NCBI RefSeq assembly: GCF_014698505.1
Contig: NZ_JACJTD010000021.1
Span: forward strand, 1-64,000
Length of the DNA: 64,000 bases
DNA from: Nostoc foliaceum FACHB-393
Lineage (GTDB): Bacteria > Cyanobacteriota > Cyanobacteriia > Cyanobacteriales > Nostocaceae
Reading direction: 5' to 3'
Positions 36,129 through 44,844 of this stretch are shown piece after piece; position 1 is the stretch's first letter; the number at the start of each line of letters is the position of its first letter. Under the pieces are notes generated by a model. It did no database searches, was not told the origin of the DNA, and worked only from the letters and a program-made list of their open reading frames with translations. The position numbers and the translations under genes are program-made.

Positions 36129-37991
36129 CCATAAAAAGTTCTCCCACAAGGAATTGTTAGCATTATTCTTAACTTTACGGCTATTACTCTTTTTCTCCCG
36201 AAGATTTTCTAGATTTTGCCGAACAGTAATCGTATTGGGATGATTTACCCCAAACACCTGCTGACAAATTTCTAAAGCTTGCAGATACAGGGGTTTGGCT
36301 TGGTCGTAGCGTCCTTGAGAATTGTAGAGATTTGCCAGGTTGTTCAGGCTGGTGGCAAAATCGGGATGTTCTTCTCCCAGCAGGCGTTTATAAAGTTCTA
36401 AAGCTTGCAGAAACAGGGGTTCGGCTTGGTCGTAGCGTCCTTGAGAATTGTAGAAATTTGCCAGGTTGTTCAGGCTGTTGGCAACTGAAGGATGTTCTTC
36501 TCCCAGCAGGCGTTTTCTCAGGTCTAAAGCTTGCAGATACAGGGGTTTGGCTTGGTCGTAGCGTCCTTGAGAATCGTAGAGATTTGCCAGGTTGTTCAGG
36601 CTGGTGGCAAAATCGGGATGTTCTTCTCCCAATCGGGTCTGCACTGTTGATAATCCTTGCTCATACCAAGGTGCTGCTAAGGTATACAAACCTTGTCCTT
36701 GATAAAATCTGCCCAAACCAGTAAAAACCCAAGTTAAATTTTCATCCTCCACAACATCAATTAGATTTTGTGCCACCTCAGTTAAATGGGGAATTGCCAG
36801 TTGCACTGACTTGATATCCTCAAGGGTAGGAGATTCAGGTATTTTATCAGCGATTTCTACTAATGCTGCGGCAAAGGCTTTTTTGAGGTCATCGGCTGTG
36901 TTTAATCCTGCCAATTTCTCTTGCAAAAACTCTCTAATTAAAGGATGAATTTTATAGCAACTTTCTCCTTCTGCTACTTCAATTAAATGGTGCTTAAAAA
37001 GTTGCTTTCTCGCCTCGTCAACATCTGCCTTCGTCCAATGTAGTAACTGACTGACAGATTCAACCAATTGCCAAGGAATGATATCTGGGGCAAATAAACT
37101 CAACAACTTAGCAACACGCTGTGTCATAGAGTTGAGTTTTTGCCAGCTTAATTCAAATACGGCTTCCAATTGAGATTTTTGCTGGGCTGGTAATTGCTGT
37201 AAAATCTCTGCCAAAGACAAACTTGGATCTTCTGCTAAATACGCGCCAACTAATTGCAAACCTAAAGGTAGATATCCCAGCCATTTACATAAATTTGCTG
37301 CCGTTTGTGGTTCACCTTGCACCCGCCTATCATTCTCACCCAACAAAGCTATCAACAAATTCAAAGCATCGTTTGGTGAAAGTTCATCCAAAGTTATGTG
37401 TTGAACTGTTAAACCGAGATTTCGCAACCGAGTTGTCATCAATATACAGAAGCGGTTATCTGTTGGCAGTACTTCGCGAGAATTTTCCCAGTTAATCACA
37501 TCGTCAATATTGTCCAATACTACCAAGACTAGTCCTGCTTGTGGTTGCCAATTACGCCAGCACCATTTTGCTTGTTCCTGGGAAGTCAATAAGGTTGGCG
37601 GTAGTTCCAGTTCCATGTAAGACTTAGCAAATTCCACAATCTCTGCTGCTAAATCTGGTTTTCTGGCATTTAACCAGCAAAGCCCACCAGGATATTTGAC
37701 TTTGTAGCGCTGTGCGTATTTTGTCGCCAGTTCAGTTTTACCCATTCCTCCCATAGCAGTTACAGCCAAAATTGCCACGTTGTCATTTTGCAGCAACTTT
37801 TTATGCACCTCTGCAAGTTTTTCATCCCGCCCGACGAAGTTGGCGACACCGCGAGAGGGAATATTATTTGGAGGAGATGAGTGTAACTGCCCAGTAGGGG
37901 AATTGTAGATACTAATATCCCCTTGATAAACTATTCCACCCTCAACCTTATTTTGCCAGCCCTTGGCATTATCCTGGTTGCTTTGGTTCAT
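36117..37991 (-). CDS. NB-ARC/TPR NLR-like STAND ATPase with N-terminal signalling motif
   Basis: This 624-residue protein reads as an NLR. Residues 5-33 are a short motif (NQDNAKGWQNKVEGG then VYQGDISI) shared with the neighbour upstream. The NB-ARC domain follows: FVGRDEKLAEVHKKL, Walker A GGMGKTE at 81-87, Walker B LVLVVLD ending at Asp160, and LPLGLQLVGAYLAE. A winged helix comes next, then about four 42-residue kinesin-light-chain TPRs (415-600) as sensor. TPR-coding repeats are nearly identical in DNA (about 36250-36640). STAND ATPases oligomerise on ligand recognition, in many bacteria for phage defence or programmed death. The 138-residue partner gene ends 11 bp upstream, so the two form an operon. 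Confidence 0.85.
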   Translation of the reverse strand: MNQSNQDNAKGWQNKVEGGIVYQGDISIYNSPTGQLHSSPPNNIPSRGVANFVGRDEKLAEVHKKLLQNDNVAILAVTAMGGMGKTELATKYAQRYKVKYPGGLCWLNARKPDLAAEIVEFAKSYMELELPPTLLTSQEQAKWCWRNWQPQAGLVLVVLDNIDDVINWENSREVLPTDNRFCILMTTRLRNLGLTVQHITLDELSPNDALNLLIALLGENDRRVQGEPQTAANLCKWLGYLPLGLQLVGAYLAEDPSLSLAEILQQLPAQQKSQLEAVFELSWQKLNSMTQRVAKLLSLFAPDIIPWQLVESVSQLLHWTKADVDEARKQLFKHHLIEVAEGESCYKIHPLIREFLQEKLAGLNTADDLKKAFAAALVEIADKIPESPTLEDIKSVQLAIPHLTEVAQNLIDVVEDENLTWVFTGLGRFYQGQGLYTLAAPWYEQGLSTVQTRLGEEHPDFATSLNNLANLYDSQGRYDQAKPLYLQALDLRKRLLGEEHPSVANSLNNLANFYNSQGRYDQAEPLFLQALELYKRLLGEEHPDFATSLNNLANLYNSQGRYDQAKPLYLQALEICQQVFGVNHPNTITVRQNLENLREKKSNSRKVKNNANNSLWENFLWLFH

Positions 37992-38002
37992 GATGGCTCA
38001 CT

Positions 38003-38419
38003 TCAAGAATTGGGGGGTGCATGATGAATGTTAATCTCACCTTGATAAACTGTTCCACCCTCAACCTTAGTTTGCCATCCCTTGGCGTTGTCTTGGTTGA
38101 TTTGGGTGATATTGCTTTTGTCTACTATCTTACCAGCCTCAATTTCACGAGCCAGTGTTTTTACTTCTTCAGCAAACTCCGGTTCTTCGTGTAAAATTAT
38201 CTGCAAGTAAGCAGCAACCCTGTCTACATCGGGTTTCGAGCCTTTTTCAGCAGCAACGAGGGCTGTTTCTGCTTTCGGATTTCCCCGTAATTTACCCCAA
38301 ATCTTTTTTCGCAGCTCATCCATTTTGCCAAGAGCTGCTTCAGTAAATTTCTCAATGGTTTTCTCAAATGCTTTAGTAAAAGCGAGAGTTGCGATCGCAC
38401 TAGCTGTTATCGGTTCCAA
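38003..38419 (-). CDS. putative effector with C-terminal copy of the NLR motif
   Basis: Residues 1-100 are helical. The start MEPITASAIATLAFTKAFEK is hydrophobic/amphipathic and resembles the N-terminal domain found in many cyanobacterial and other bacterial NLR-linked proteins that are thought to attack membranes (Bell-type). The tail (about 108-138) repeats the NLR motif: NQDNAKGWQTKVEGG then VYQGEINI. Of 29 aligned positions 21 are identical to the NLR copy. This matches the known two-gene design in which an NLR nucleates amyloid folding of a shared motif to switch on the effector. It is the first gene of the operon. Pore formation is an inference; the motif sharing is seen directly. Confidence 0.7.
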   Translation of the reverse strand: MEPITASAIATLAFTKAFEKTIEKFTEAALGKMDELRKKIWGKLRGNPKAETALVAAEKGSKPDVDRVAAYLQIILHEEPEFAEEVKTLAREIEAGKIVDKSNITQINQDNAKGWQTKVEGGTVYQGEINIHHAPPNS

Positions 38420-38535
38420 AGTATCCTACCTTATCTGGCGACATCCTCACTGATGGATACAATAACAGATGTTTACATTCCAGAGAGTTAAAGGCTAATC
38501 CCGTTTCTCTGCTTAAAGTCGGGTGTACTTTTTAA

Positions 38536-38871
38536 GGGAACAGTTTCAACCTGAATAACAATTGCTTCAGCATTGATAAGTAAATATTTAATCTTTGTAA
38601 GAAATGCTTAAACCTTTCTTATAAATGCTTTAACGTGAGTAACAATTGCTTCAACATTCATAAGAAAATATTTAATCTTTGCAAGAAATACTTAAACCTT
38701 TCTTATAAATGCTTTAACGTGAGTAACAACGGCTTCAACATTCATAAGAAAATATTTAATCTTTGTAAGAAATGCTTAAGCCTTTCTTATAAATGCTTTA
38801 ACGTGAGTAACAATTGTTTGAATATTGGCAATAAACAATTGAATTTTTGCAACAAATACTTAGGGTGTGTG
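38536..38871. repeat. tandem array: 21-bp subunits in 84-bp higher-order units
   Basis: Near-identical 84-bp units begin at 38557, 38641 and 38725, with a diverged fourth from 38809. The first three differ from one another at only about 5 sites. Each is built from four related 21-mers of the form AAGAAATGCTTAAACCTTTCT; in all there are 16 subunits. On the plus strand a GTG at 38635 opens an 87-codon frame of heptads (xKKxFNL type, e.g. HKKIFNL, SYKCFNV); unit 1 has a stop in that frame. The 21-bp period equals two turns of DNA, which favours a protein-binding or curved-DNA array as an alternative to coding. Confidence 0.85.
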
Positions 38872-38993
38872 CAATTAAGATACCTCACCTTGATTTGACT
38901 ATGTAAAATTTGTCCCTCTCCTTAGTAACGCTACAGTGTACACACAAGTCACCAGTTTTATCCCAATACCCTTGGGATAAGCCAGAAACCCCT

Positions 38994-39066
38994 CATGTAG
39001 AGACGCGATTTATCGCGTCTAAAAAACTGACACGTTAAGAAGACGCGATAAATCGCCGTCTCTACA
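38994..39066. repeat. long interrupted hairpin of the GTAGAGACGCG family
   Basis: Left arm TGTAGAGACGCGATTTATCG and right arm CGATAAATCG(C)CGTCTCTACA flank a spacer with AAAACTGACACGTT. It is related to the compact palindrome at 17192-17219. It is probably a mobile palindromic repeat. Confidence 0.75.
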
Positions 39067-39256
39067 AAGAATGGAATCGTCAATTATTCCGTAAAATCAA
39101 ACAGCGATCGCTCTCCTAAATGCTGTCTTATAGTAAAAATTAATAAAATAAAATTATGCGATCGCTAGCTACCATTATCTTTTAGTAGCTCAACATCATC
39201 GTTGCAAATTCGATAGTTGAAGGGCAATTGAATTTACCACTACTAAACTAAAAATT

Positions 39257-39775
39257 TTACAAAATATCTGCCAACTTTACCACTAGAGTATTTGCTAAAT
39301 CCAATAACCTGATGTCGTCATCTGTATCAATACTATTTTCTTCACCAGCTAACAGATTTATTACAGCAGATAACCTGTCATTAGTCTCAGTAATTCTCCA
39401 AGATTCTTCTAAGTTTACGGCAAAATCAAAGAGCGATCGCTCTCCTAAATTCTGCCTTACCTTCACAGCTACACTATCATTACTTACCAAAAATTCTTTG
39501 ATAGCATCTAATTGAGAATTGCCTAAAATTTCGTCATGTCCCCACGTTTCTAGCCAGTCTCCATCCACATCTTCAACGTAAAAATTGACAAAATCAACCC
39601 CGTAAGTTAGCCAGTTCTGCTGCATTTGTCGCGCCGTTGCTAAAGCTTCAGCAAATGTATCTACTTGATTGTTGCAGCTGTGAGTTTCTCTTTTGTTAGC
39701 CATAAAAGCTGTAATTAGCAGGTAAGTATGTAGGCTAGAACACAAATCTGAAATATCAAATTTCTGAAAGTTCAC
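39257..39775 (-). CDS. unknown protein, coupled to the gene upstream
   Basis: The GTG at 39773-39775 overlaps the upstream stop in a GTGA, a classical sign of translational coupling, which supports this start over the ATG at 39703. The product (172 residues) is acidic, largely helical and has no signal peptide. The stretch GVDFVNFYVEDVDGDWLETWG suggests a small alpha/beta domain, and the C-terminal third (LSAVINLLAG...DIRLLDLANTLVVKLA) is helical. I do not recognise the family. It works presumably with the 229-residue partner. Confidence 0.6.
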   Translation of the reverse strand: MNFQKFDISDLCSSLHTYLLITAFMANKRETHSCNNQVDTFAEALATARQMQQNWLTYGVDFVNFYVEDVDGDWLETWGHDEILGNSQLDAIKEFLVSNDSVAVKVRQNLGERSLFDFAVNLEESWRITETNDRLSAVINLLAGEENSIDTDDDIRLLDLANTLVVKLADIL

Positions 39776-40461
39776 GAAAATTTTAAATATTTGCCACCAG
39801 ACAGGTAATCACTGTTATACAGGGCCACGTTGACTAACTGGTTAACAAAATTAGCATCCTTGGGATTGTAACTTAAGAACAGTCCTCTCTCTATTTCCCA
39901 CGATCGCAGTGTATTTTGCCAAGCTTGGTACTTTTGTTGATTAAGTTCTTCACTAACACTGGTAATTTGAATGCACAGTGGTTGATTGTTACGACTAACA
40001 ATTAGGTCGGTTGCCATAGAAAGGTCGGCAATATAACGCTGCCAAAAACTACCTTCTCTCTGAACAATATCTTGGGCTATTGATTTAATGATATCATCAT
40101 CAACCTGATTAAATTCGCCTGCCATCAATTTTTGCTTCCAAATATAAAATTTGGAGTCACTTGCATTAATCCATCTAGGAAAGAGATAACCATACCAATA
40201 TCTCTCAATCGGTGTCATTTGAGCGAACTTTGCTTTTTGTTCTTCTTCCGAAGGTAAGGATTTGATTATCAGCCAAATTGTAGAATCCGTAATCACCTCT
40301 AGGAGAAATGCAAGGACAAATGGTTTTGCAGTCAGGGAACCTGGCTTAATATTCTTTACCCAACGATTGATTTCATCTAATCTTCTCGCTAAATTAGGAT
40401 CTATCGAGGAGGCTTGCTCGATAAGGGACTTTAGCTTATCCTTAATCTCTTTTGCTTGCAA
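39772..40461 (-). CDS. unknown protein with a nuclease-like core motif
   Basis: A TTG at 40459-40461 is the only good start (in-frame stop shortly before). The 229-residue protein has a helical N-terminus with a hydrophobic stretch (FVLAFLLEVITDSTIWLIIK), then the segment ATDLIVSRNNQPLCIQITS near residues 150-168. A strand ending in Asp, followed by a strand with Gln-x-Thr, resembles a degenerate PD-(D/E)XK nuclease core in which the usual ExK is QxT. The part after it (WEIERGLFLSYNP) would be the next strand. Function and activity are not established. It is the first gene of a coupled pair. Confidence 0.55.
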   Translation of the reverse strand: MQAKEIKDKLKSLIEQASSIDPNLARRLDEINRWVKNIKPGSLTAKPFVLAFLLEVITDSTIWLIIKSLPSEEEQKAKFAQMTPIERYWYGYLFPRWINASDSKFYIWKQKLMAGEFNQVDDDIIKSIAQDIVQREGSFWQRYIADLSMATDLIVSRNNQPLCIQITSVSEELNQQKYQAWQNTLRSWEIERGLFLSYNPKDANFVNQLVNVALYNSDYLSGGKYLKFS

Positions 40462-40553
40462 ACGATGCCCTACTTTCAGAAGATTACGCTTTTTTTACAC
40501 ACTAATAACTAAATCTTAACTTGAAAAGGTCTCTAGTTAATTTTTTGATGTCA

Positions 40554-41159
40554 TTAAATATTCTCTAGGTCGATGCCCCGTGTACGTAAAACCTCCCGCA
40601 GTCGAGCAATTTCTTGCTCTGCCCGGTGCGTTCTTTTGCCGATTGAGCATGTAAACGTTTTTGTTCAGCCAATCCTTCTGATGATAGTATTAATTGATTT
40701 TCAGTAGTGAAGAATCTTAATTTACCTTCATAAACTCCCAAATAAAGTTCTAACTGCTGACTCCACAAACGTCCATCAGTGGTTAATTAAATTTATTGAT
40801 ACTTACCTTCAACACCATGAAATCCCTGAAGTTTCATTGTTCCAGGGTCGAACCAGAAATAATCTGGTGTACGGAAGGTATGCTGATAAACATTTTTTAA
40901 ACCTGTTATCAACTGCTGTCGCTAAACTTGACAAAATTTCCACGATCAGGTTGAGATATTTGCCGTTTTCTTGCCAAACTACCGAACTCTTACGGTCTTT
41001 TTTCTGAGTTCCCAAAACTACAAAAAAGTCTTCGATTTGATCGTGGTGTAGGTCACTTTCCAAGGCTGGTTCGTCACCAAGTATATCACCAGAAGGAAAA
41101 ATTACTTCGTCTTCTAAAATATCATCTAAGATCAATTTTACAGCAGCAGGTTCAAACAT
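40554..41159 (-). pseudogene. frameshifted Uma2-family endonuclease gene
   Basis: On the minus strand, pieces of one Uma2 protein lie in order but in different frames. They are GKYLNLIVEILSSLATAVD, then after a shift YQHTFRTPDYFWFDPGTMKL up to an in-frame TAA, then after another break LWSQQLELYLGVYEGKLRFF with SEGLAEQKRLHAQSAKER, and after a last shift RAEQEIARLREVLRTRGIDL to the stop at 40554. At least two frameshifts and one or two stops break it. The N-terminal start is MFEPAAVKLILDD. It is clearly non-functional as one protein. Confidence 0.88.
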
Positions 41160-41189
41160 CAGCGATCGCCCCGCGATTACACGTTCATT

Positions 41190-41834
41190 TTACTGAAAAT
41201 TTAGTAACTTGCAGATGGCTTTGAAAACTTGTAATAACTCTATTGCATCTGGAGATTGACTCAAATTTAATAATGGCATTAACTCATAAGTTGACTGGTT
41301 GTCATGTCTTAGATAAACAAATTGATAAAGCTGTCCATTAGTTACCAAACCCCAAACTGATGGTTGTTGCTCTAAACTCTTAAAAGCATAAGTTAATAAT
41401 TGAGGTAAACCCTCAATCACATTGACCGAACTATTTTTTGTTTCAATCACTAAAACCCAAAGTAGCGGCGCAATATTACTTTGAGGACTGTTGATTGCTA
41501 AAATATCCATCCGTCCGGTAATTCTTTTGTCTTCATCTTCGACTGCGATCGCAATGCTATCTTCCATTGTCAACCGAATCGGCACATCGTAAAATCCTGA
41601 GAGCCGCATTAATGGTGCGATCGTTAGAAATTTAACCAAACCTTCAGAGATTTTACCTGCGCTTAAATAGCGACGGAAGTCATTTCTGATTCGCAATAAA
41701 TCCTGCTGTTCAAACTCAGAGAGTGGTTCTAGACTTAAGAAGTCTGTGAATGAACCATTGGAAAGTTCTTCTAATTTGAGAAAGCGATGAACATCGTTGA
41801 GAGATAAGCTGCTAGCTTCGACGGTGAGAGGCAT
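41190..41834 (-). CDS. PD-(D/E)XK protein like type I restriction HsdR N-terminus
   Basis: The 214-residue product has the nuclease core GRMDILAIN (Asp) followed by LLWVLVIETKNSS (E-T-K) and then a helix with LPQLLTYA and WGLVTNGQLYQFV, as in the N-terminal nuclease domain of type I restriction subunits. No helicase part follows, so it stands alone, as many cyanobacterial 'subunit R-like' genes do. The protein is intact. Neighbours are the decayed Uma2 gene and the divergent acs gene. A restriction role is not proven; it could act in another repair or defence pathway. Confidence 0.75.
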   Translation of the reverse strand: MPLTVEASSLSLNDVHRFLKLEELSNGSFTDFLSLEPLSEFEQQDLLRIRNDFRRYLSAGKISEGLVKFLTIAPLMRLSGFYDVPIRLTMEDSIAIAVEDEDKRITGRMDILAINSPQSNIAPLLWVLVIETKNSSVNVIEGLPQLLTYAFKSLEQQPSVWGLVTNGQLYQFVYLRHDNQSTYELMPLLNLSQSPDAIELLQVFKAICKLLNFQ

Positions 41835-42062
41835 AGTTTCAGGCTTTGTTTGTCAAGACTACTTGTATTTTGCAACATTGGCGGTAGATAGGTTGCAATG
41901 TAACCTCTTTAACTTTCTTGATCGCTTGCTTTTGCTAGATGAAAATCAATGTAAACTAAATAACTCGGCAATTCCTATCTAGCTTAACGAAAATCTAAAC
42001 ACGGTCTAGCACAACTGAGCTAAGAATAGTTTTTAGTAACAATAGCGATCGCACTTATAATC

Positions 42063-44036
42063 ATGTCTCAACCAACTATAGAATCAATCCTACAAGAGAA
42101 TCGCCTCTTCCATCCTGGCTCGGAATTCTCAAAAAACGCCCATATCAAAAGCCTGGAAGACTATCAGCGCCTCTATGACCAAGCAAAAGCTGATCCGCAG
42201 CAATTTTGGGCAGATTTGGCTGGAACAGAATTAGAATGGTTCCAAAAATGGGATACTGTGCTAGATTGGCAACCACCTTTTGCTAAGTGGTTCGTTGGCG
42301 GAAAGATGAATATTTCTTACAACTGCCTTGACAGACATCTCACTACTTGGCGCAAAAATAAAGCAGCATTGATTTGGGAAGGGGAACCAGGTGATTCGCG
42401 TACCCTCACCTATGCCCAACTGCACCGGGAAGTTTGCCAGTTTGCCAATGTATTGAAGCAACTGGGTGTAGAAAAAGGCGATCGTGTTGGTATATATATG
42501 CCAATGATTCCCGAAGCTGCGATCGCTATGTTAGCCTGTGCCAGAATTGGCGCACCCCACAGTGTGGTATTTGGTGGTTTTAGTGCCGAAGCTTTGCGTG
42601 ATCGTTTAGTTGATGCCACAGCTAAACTAGTAATCACGGCTGATGGTGGTTGGCGCAAAGATGCGATCGTTCCTCTCAAGGAACAGGTAGATAAAGCCTT
42701 GGCTGATGGTGCTGTTCCCAGCGTTAAAAATGTCCTCGTTGTCAAACGCACCGGACAGGAAACTTATATGCAGTTGGGGGGACGCGATCATTGGTGGCAT
42801 GATTTGCAAAAAGGAGTATCAGCAGATTGTCCCGCCGAACCAATGGACAGCGAAGATATGCTGTTTGTCCTCTACACTTCCGGCAGCACCGGTAAACCGA
42901 AGGGCGTAGTGCATACAACTGCTGGTTATAATTTGTATACCCACATGACCACCAAGTGGATATTTGACCTGCAAGACACAGATGTATATTGGTGTACTGC
43001 TGATGTAGGTTGGATTACGGGACACAGCTACATTGTCTACGGCCCGCTTTCCAACGGTGCAACCACTGTGATGTATGAAGGTGCGCCCCGTGCTTCTAAT
43101 CCTGGCTGTTTCTGGGATGTAATTGAAAAATACGGCGTTAATATTTTTTATACTGCACCTACGGCAATTCGGGCATTTATTAAGATGGGTGAACAGCATC
43201 CCAACGCGCGAAACTTGTCTTCGTTGCGTTTGTTGGGAACCGTCGGTGAACCGATTAACCCAGAAGCTTGGATGTGGTATCACAAAGTAATTGGTGGCGA
43301 TCGCTGTCCAATTGTTGATACTTGGTGGCAAACGGAAACTGGCGGTATCATGATTACACCGCTACCAGGAGCAATTCCCACCAAACCCGGTTCCGCAACT
43401 CTTCCCTTCCCCGGAATTATCGCAGATGTCGTGGATTTGGAAGGAAACACCGTACCCAATAACGAAGGCGGTTATCTAGCGGTACGCCATCCGTGGCCAG
43501 GAATGATGCGGACAGTCTACGGCGATCCAGAACGCTTCCGCCGCACCTACTGGGAACACATTCCACCCAAAGATGGTAACTATATTTACTTTGCTGGCGA
43601 TGGCGCAAGACAAGATGAAGACGGCTACTTTTGGGTAATGGGTCGTGTGGATGATGTACTGAATGTATCAGGACACCGACTCGGTACAATGGAAGTAGAG
43701 TCAGCATTGGTTTCTCATCCAGCGGTTGCAGAAGCGGCGGTAGTGGGTAAACCAGATGAACTTAAGGGTGAAGAAGTAGTTGCTTTTGTAACTTTAGAAG
43801 GCACTTATCAGGGAAGCGAGGAACTGAGTAAAGAACTAAAGCAGCACGTCGTCAAAGAAATTGGTGCGATCGCACGTCCGGGAGAAATTCGCTTTACAGA
43901 CGCTTTGCCCAAAACGCGATCGGGTAAAATTATGCGGCGCTTACTGCGGAATCTAGCCGCAGGTCAAGAAGTATCTGGGGATACTTCGACATTGGAAGAT
44001 AGAAGCGTATTGGATAAATTGCGGGAAGGTACGTAA
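42063..44036 (+). CDS. acs: acetyl-CoA synthetase Acs
   Basis: This AMP-forming enzyme activates acetate to acetyl-CoA. The adenylate-forming signature [16 protein letters not shown] lies near residue 275, WWQTETGG binds acetate/AMP, and [14 protein letters not shown] near the C-terminus carries the catalytic Lys that is acetylated for control in other bacteria. The N-terminal [17 protein letters not shown] and overall 657 residues are normal. It is monocistronic by its spacing. Its region upstream (228 bp) shows no clear regulatory site. Confidence 0.97.
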   Translation: MSQPTIESILQENRLFHPGSEFSKNAHIKSLEDYQRLYDQAKADPQQFWADLAGTELEWFQKWDTVLDWQPPFAKWFVGGKMNISYNCLDRHLTTWRKNKAALIWEGEPGDSRTLTYAQLHREVCQFANVLKQLGVEKGDRVGIYMPMIPEAAIAMLACARIGAPHSVVFGGFSAEALRDRLVDATAKLVITADGGWRKDAIVPLKEQVDKALADGAVPSVKNVLVVKRTGQETYMQLGGRDHWWHDLQKGVSADCPAEPMDSEDMLFVLYTSGSTGKPKGVVHTTAGYNLYTHMTTKWIFDLQDTDVYWCTADVGWITGHSYIVYGPLSNGATTVMYEGAPRASNPGCFWDVIEKYGVNIFYTAPTAIRAFIKMGEQHPNARNLSSLRLLGTVGEPINPEAWMWYHKVIGGDRCPIVDTWWQTETGGIMITPLPGAIPTKPGSATLPFPGIIADVVDLEGNTVPNNEGGYLAVRHPWPGMMRTVYGDPERFRRTYWEHIPPKDGNYIYFAGDGARQDEDGYFWVMGRVDDVLNVSGHRLGTMEVESALVSHPAVAEAAVVGKPDELKGEEVVAFVTLEGTYQGSEELSKELKQHVVKEIGAIARPGEIRFTDALPKTRSGKIMRRLLRNLAAGQEVSGDTSTLEDRSVLDKLREGT

Positions 44037-44058
44037 ATAATTCCAAATGAGCTTAGTA

Positions 44059-44082
44059 GGGGCGCATATATGTGCGCCTTTA
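44059..44082 (+). terminator. hairpin after acs
   Basis: GGCGCA and TGCGCC pair around TATATG and are followed by TTTA, 22 bp after the acs stop. It resembles other short Nostoc hairpin repeats, so its terminator role is likely but not certain. Confidence 0.5.
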
Positions 44083-44163
44083 CCGTCTGTCTCGTGATGC
44101 ATTACGCGATAACGCACCTCAATTTATCATAAAGATTAGAACATTATTGAGGCATTCAGGGCG

Positions 44164-44844
44164 ATGAAGGTGAAGCGCAAACTGAAATCAGCATTTGTTC
44201 AATCTTTTAGCGGCATAACGCTGAGTATTATCAGTGTAATTGGTCTATCACCATTAGCGTTAGCGGTTTCTGCAAAAGTTTCTTTGCATCCGTCTGAACA
44301 TTCTGTTGAGAGACAACCGCAAAAACTAGCACAGTTTTCAGACACAGGGCCATCAGAGCGATCGCAGATGCTGCAACAAGCCAATGCTTTATTTAATCAG
44401 GGAGACTTGACAGGTGCAGAAGAAAATTTACGCAAATTAATTAAACAATTCCCTGATGATTCCTTCGGACACTTTCAACTAGGAAACGTGCTTTTTCGGC
44501 AAAAGAAACCAGAAGAAGCAATTAGCTCTTATCAAGAAGCCATTCGCCTCCAGCCAAAATACGCTCTAGCTCACAATGCGATCGGTATGGTTTACGCTAG
44601 CCAAAGTCGCTGGGATGAAGCCATTACTGAATATAAAAAAGCTCTAGAAATTAATCCTAATTATGGTGAGGGGCTAACTAATTTTGCACTAGCATTGTGG
44701 CAAACAAATAAAAAAGATGAGGCGTTATCTTCTTTAGAAAAAGCTTTAAATATTTTCAAAGAACAGAATAGAGGTGAAAAAGTTAACCAAGTAGAACGAA
44801 TTTTGCGAGAGATAAAAACTGCTGATGACCCTGGTATTTCATGA
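44164..44844 (+). CDS. exported TPR-repeat protein
   Basis: The 226-residue protein begins with a long signal-like N-terminus (hydrophobic ITLSIISVIGLSPLALAV, likely cleavage at about residue 36). About four TPRs follow: MLQQANALFNQGDLTGAEEN, HFQLGNVLFRQKKPEEAISS, AHNAIGMVYASQSRWDEAIT and LTNFALALWQTNKKDEALSS. It would act as a periplasmic or thylakoid-lumen scaffold. The partner is unknown. The gene stands alone. Confidence 0.75.
   Translation: MKVKRKLKSAFVQSFSGITLSIISVIGLSPLALAVSAKVSLHPSEHSVERQPQKLAQFSDTGPSERSQMLQQANALFNQGDLTGAEENLRKLIKQFPDDSFGHFQLGNVLFRQKKPEEAISSYQEAIRLQPKYALAHNAIGMVYASQSRWDEAITEYKKALEINPNYGEGLTNFALALWQTNKKDEALSSLEKALNIFKEQNRGEKVNQVERILREIKTADDPGIS

Larger units (their letters stand above)
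38420..39256. other. non-coding region with repeat array and hairpin
   Basis: This 837-bp region upstream of the effector gene holds the 21/84-bp repeat array (38536-38871) and the long hairpin repeat at 38994-39066. The promoter for the effector-NLR operon should lie between the array and 38419. A plus-strand frame through the array exists but is judged uncertain. Confidence 0.5.

Noticed and set aside
36332-36724. Plus-strand open frame of 130 codons across the TPR repeats
   Set aside because: It is the antisense shadow of the 126-bp TPR repeats; its own repeats only mirror them, and the minus-strand frame has clear NLR motifs.
38536-38871. CRISPR array
   Set aside because: The repeats are contiguous 21/84-bp tandem units with no unique spacers, and no cas genes are nearby.
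38635-38898. 87-codon heptad-repeat protein as a definite gene
   Set aside because: It depends on a GTG without a ribosome site and unit 1 of the same array has a stop in that frame; kept only as one explanation of the repeat array.
42261-43707. Several frames opposite or inside acs
   Set aside because: All are shadows of the highly conserved acs coding sequence.
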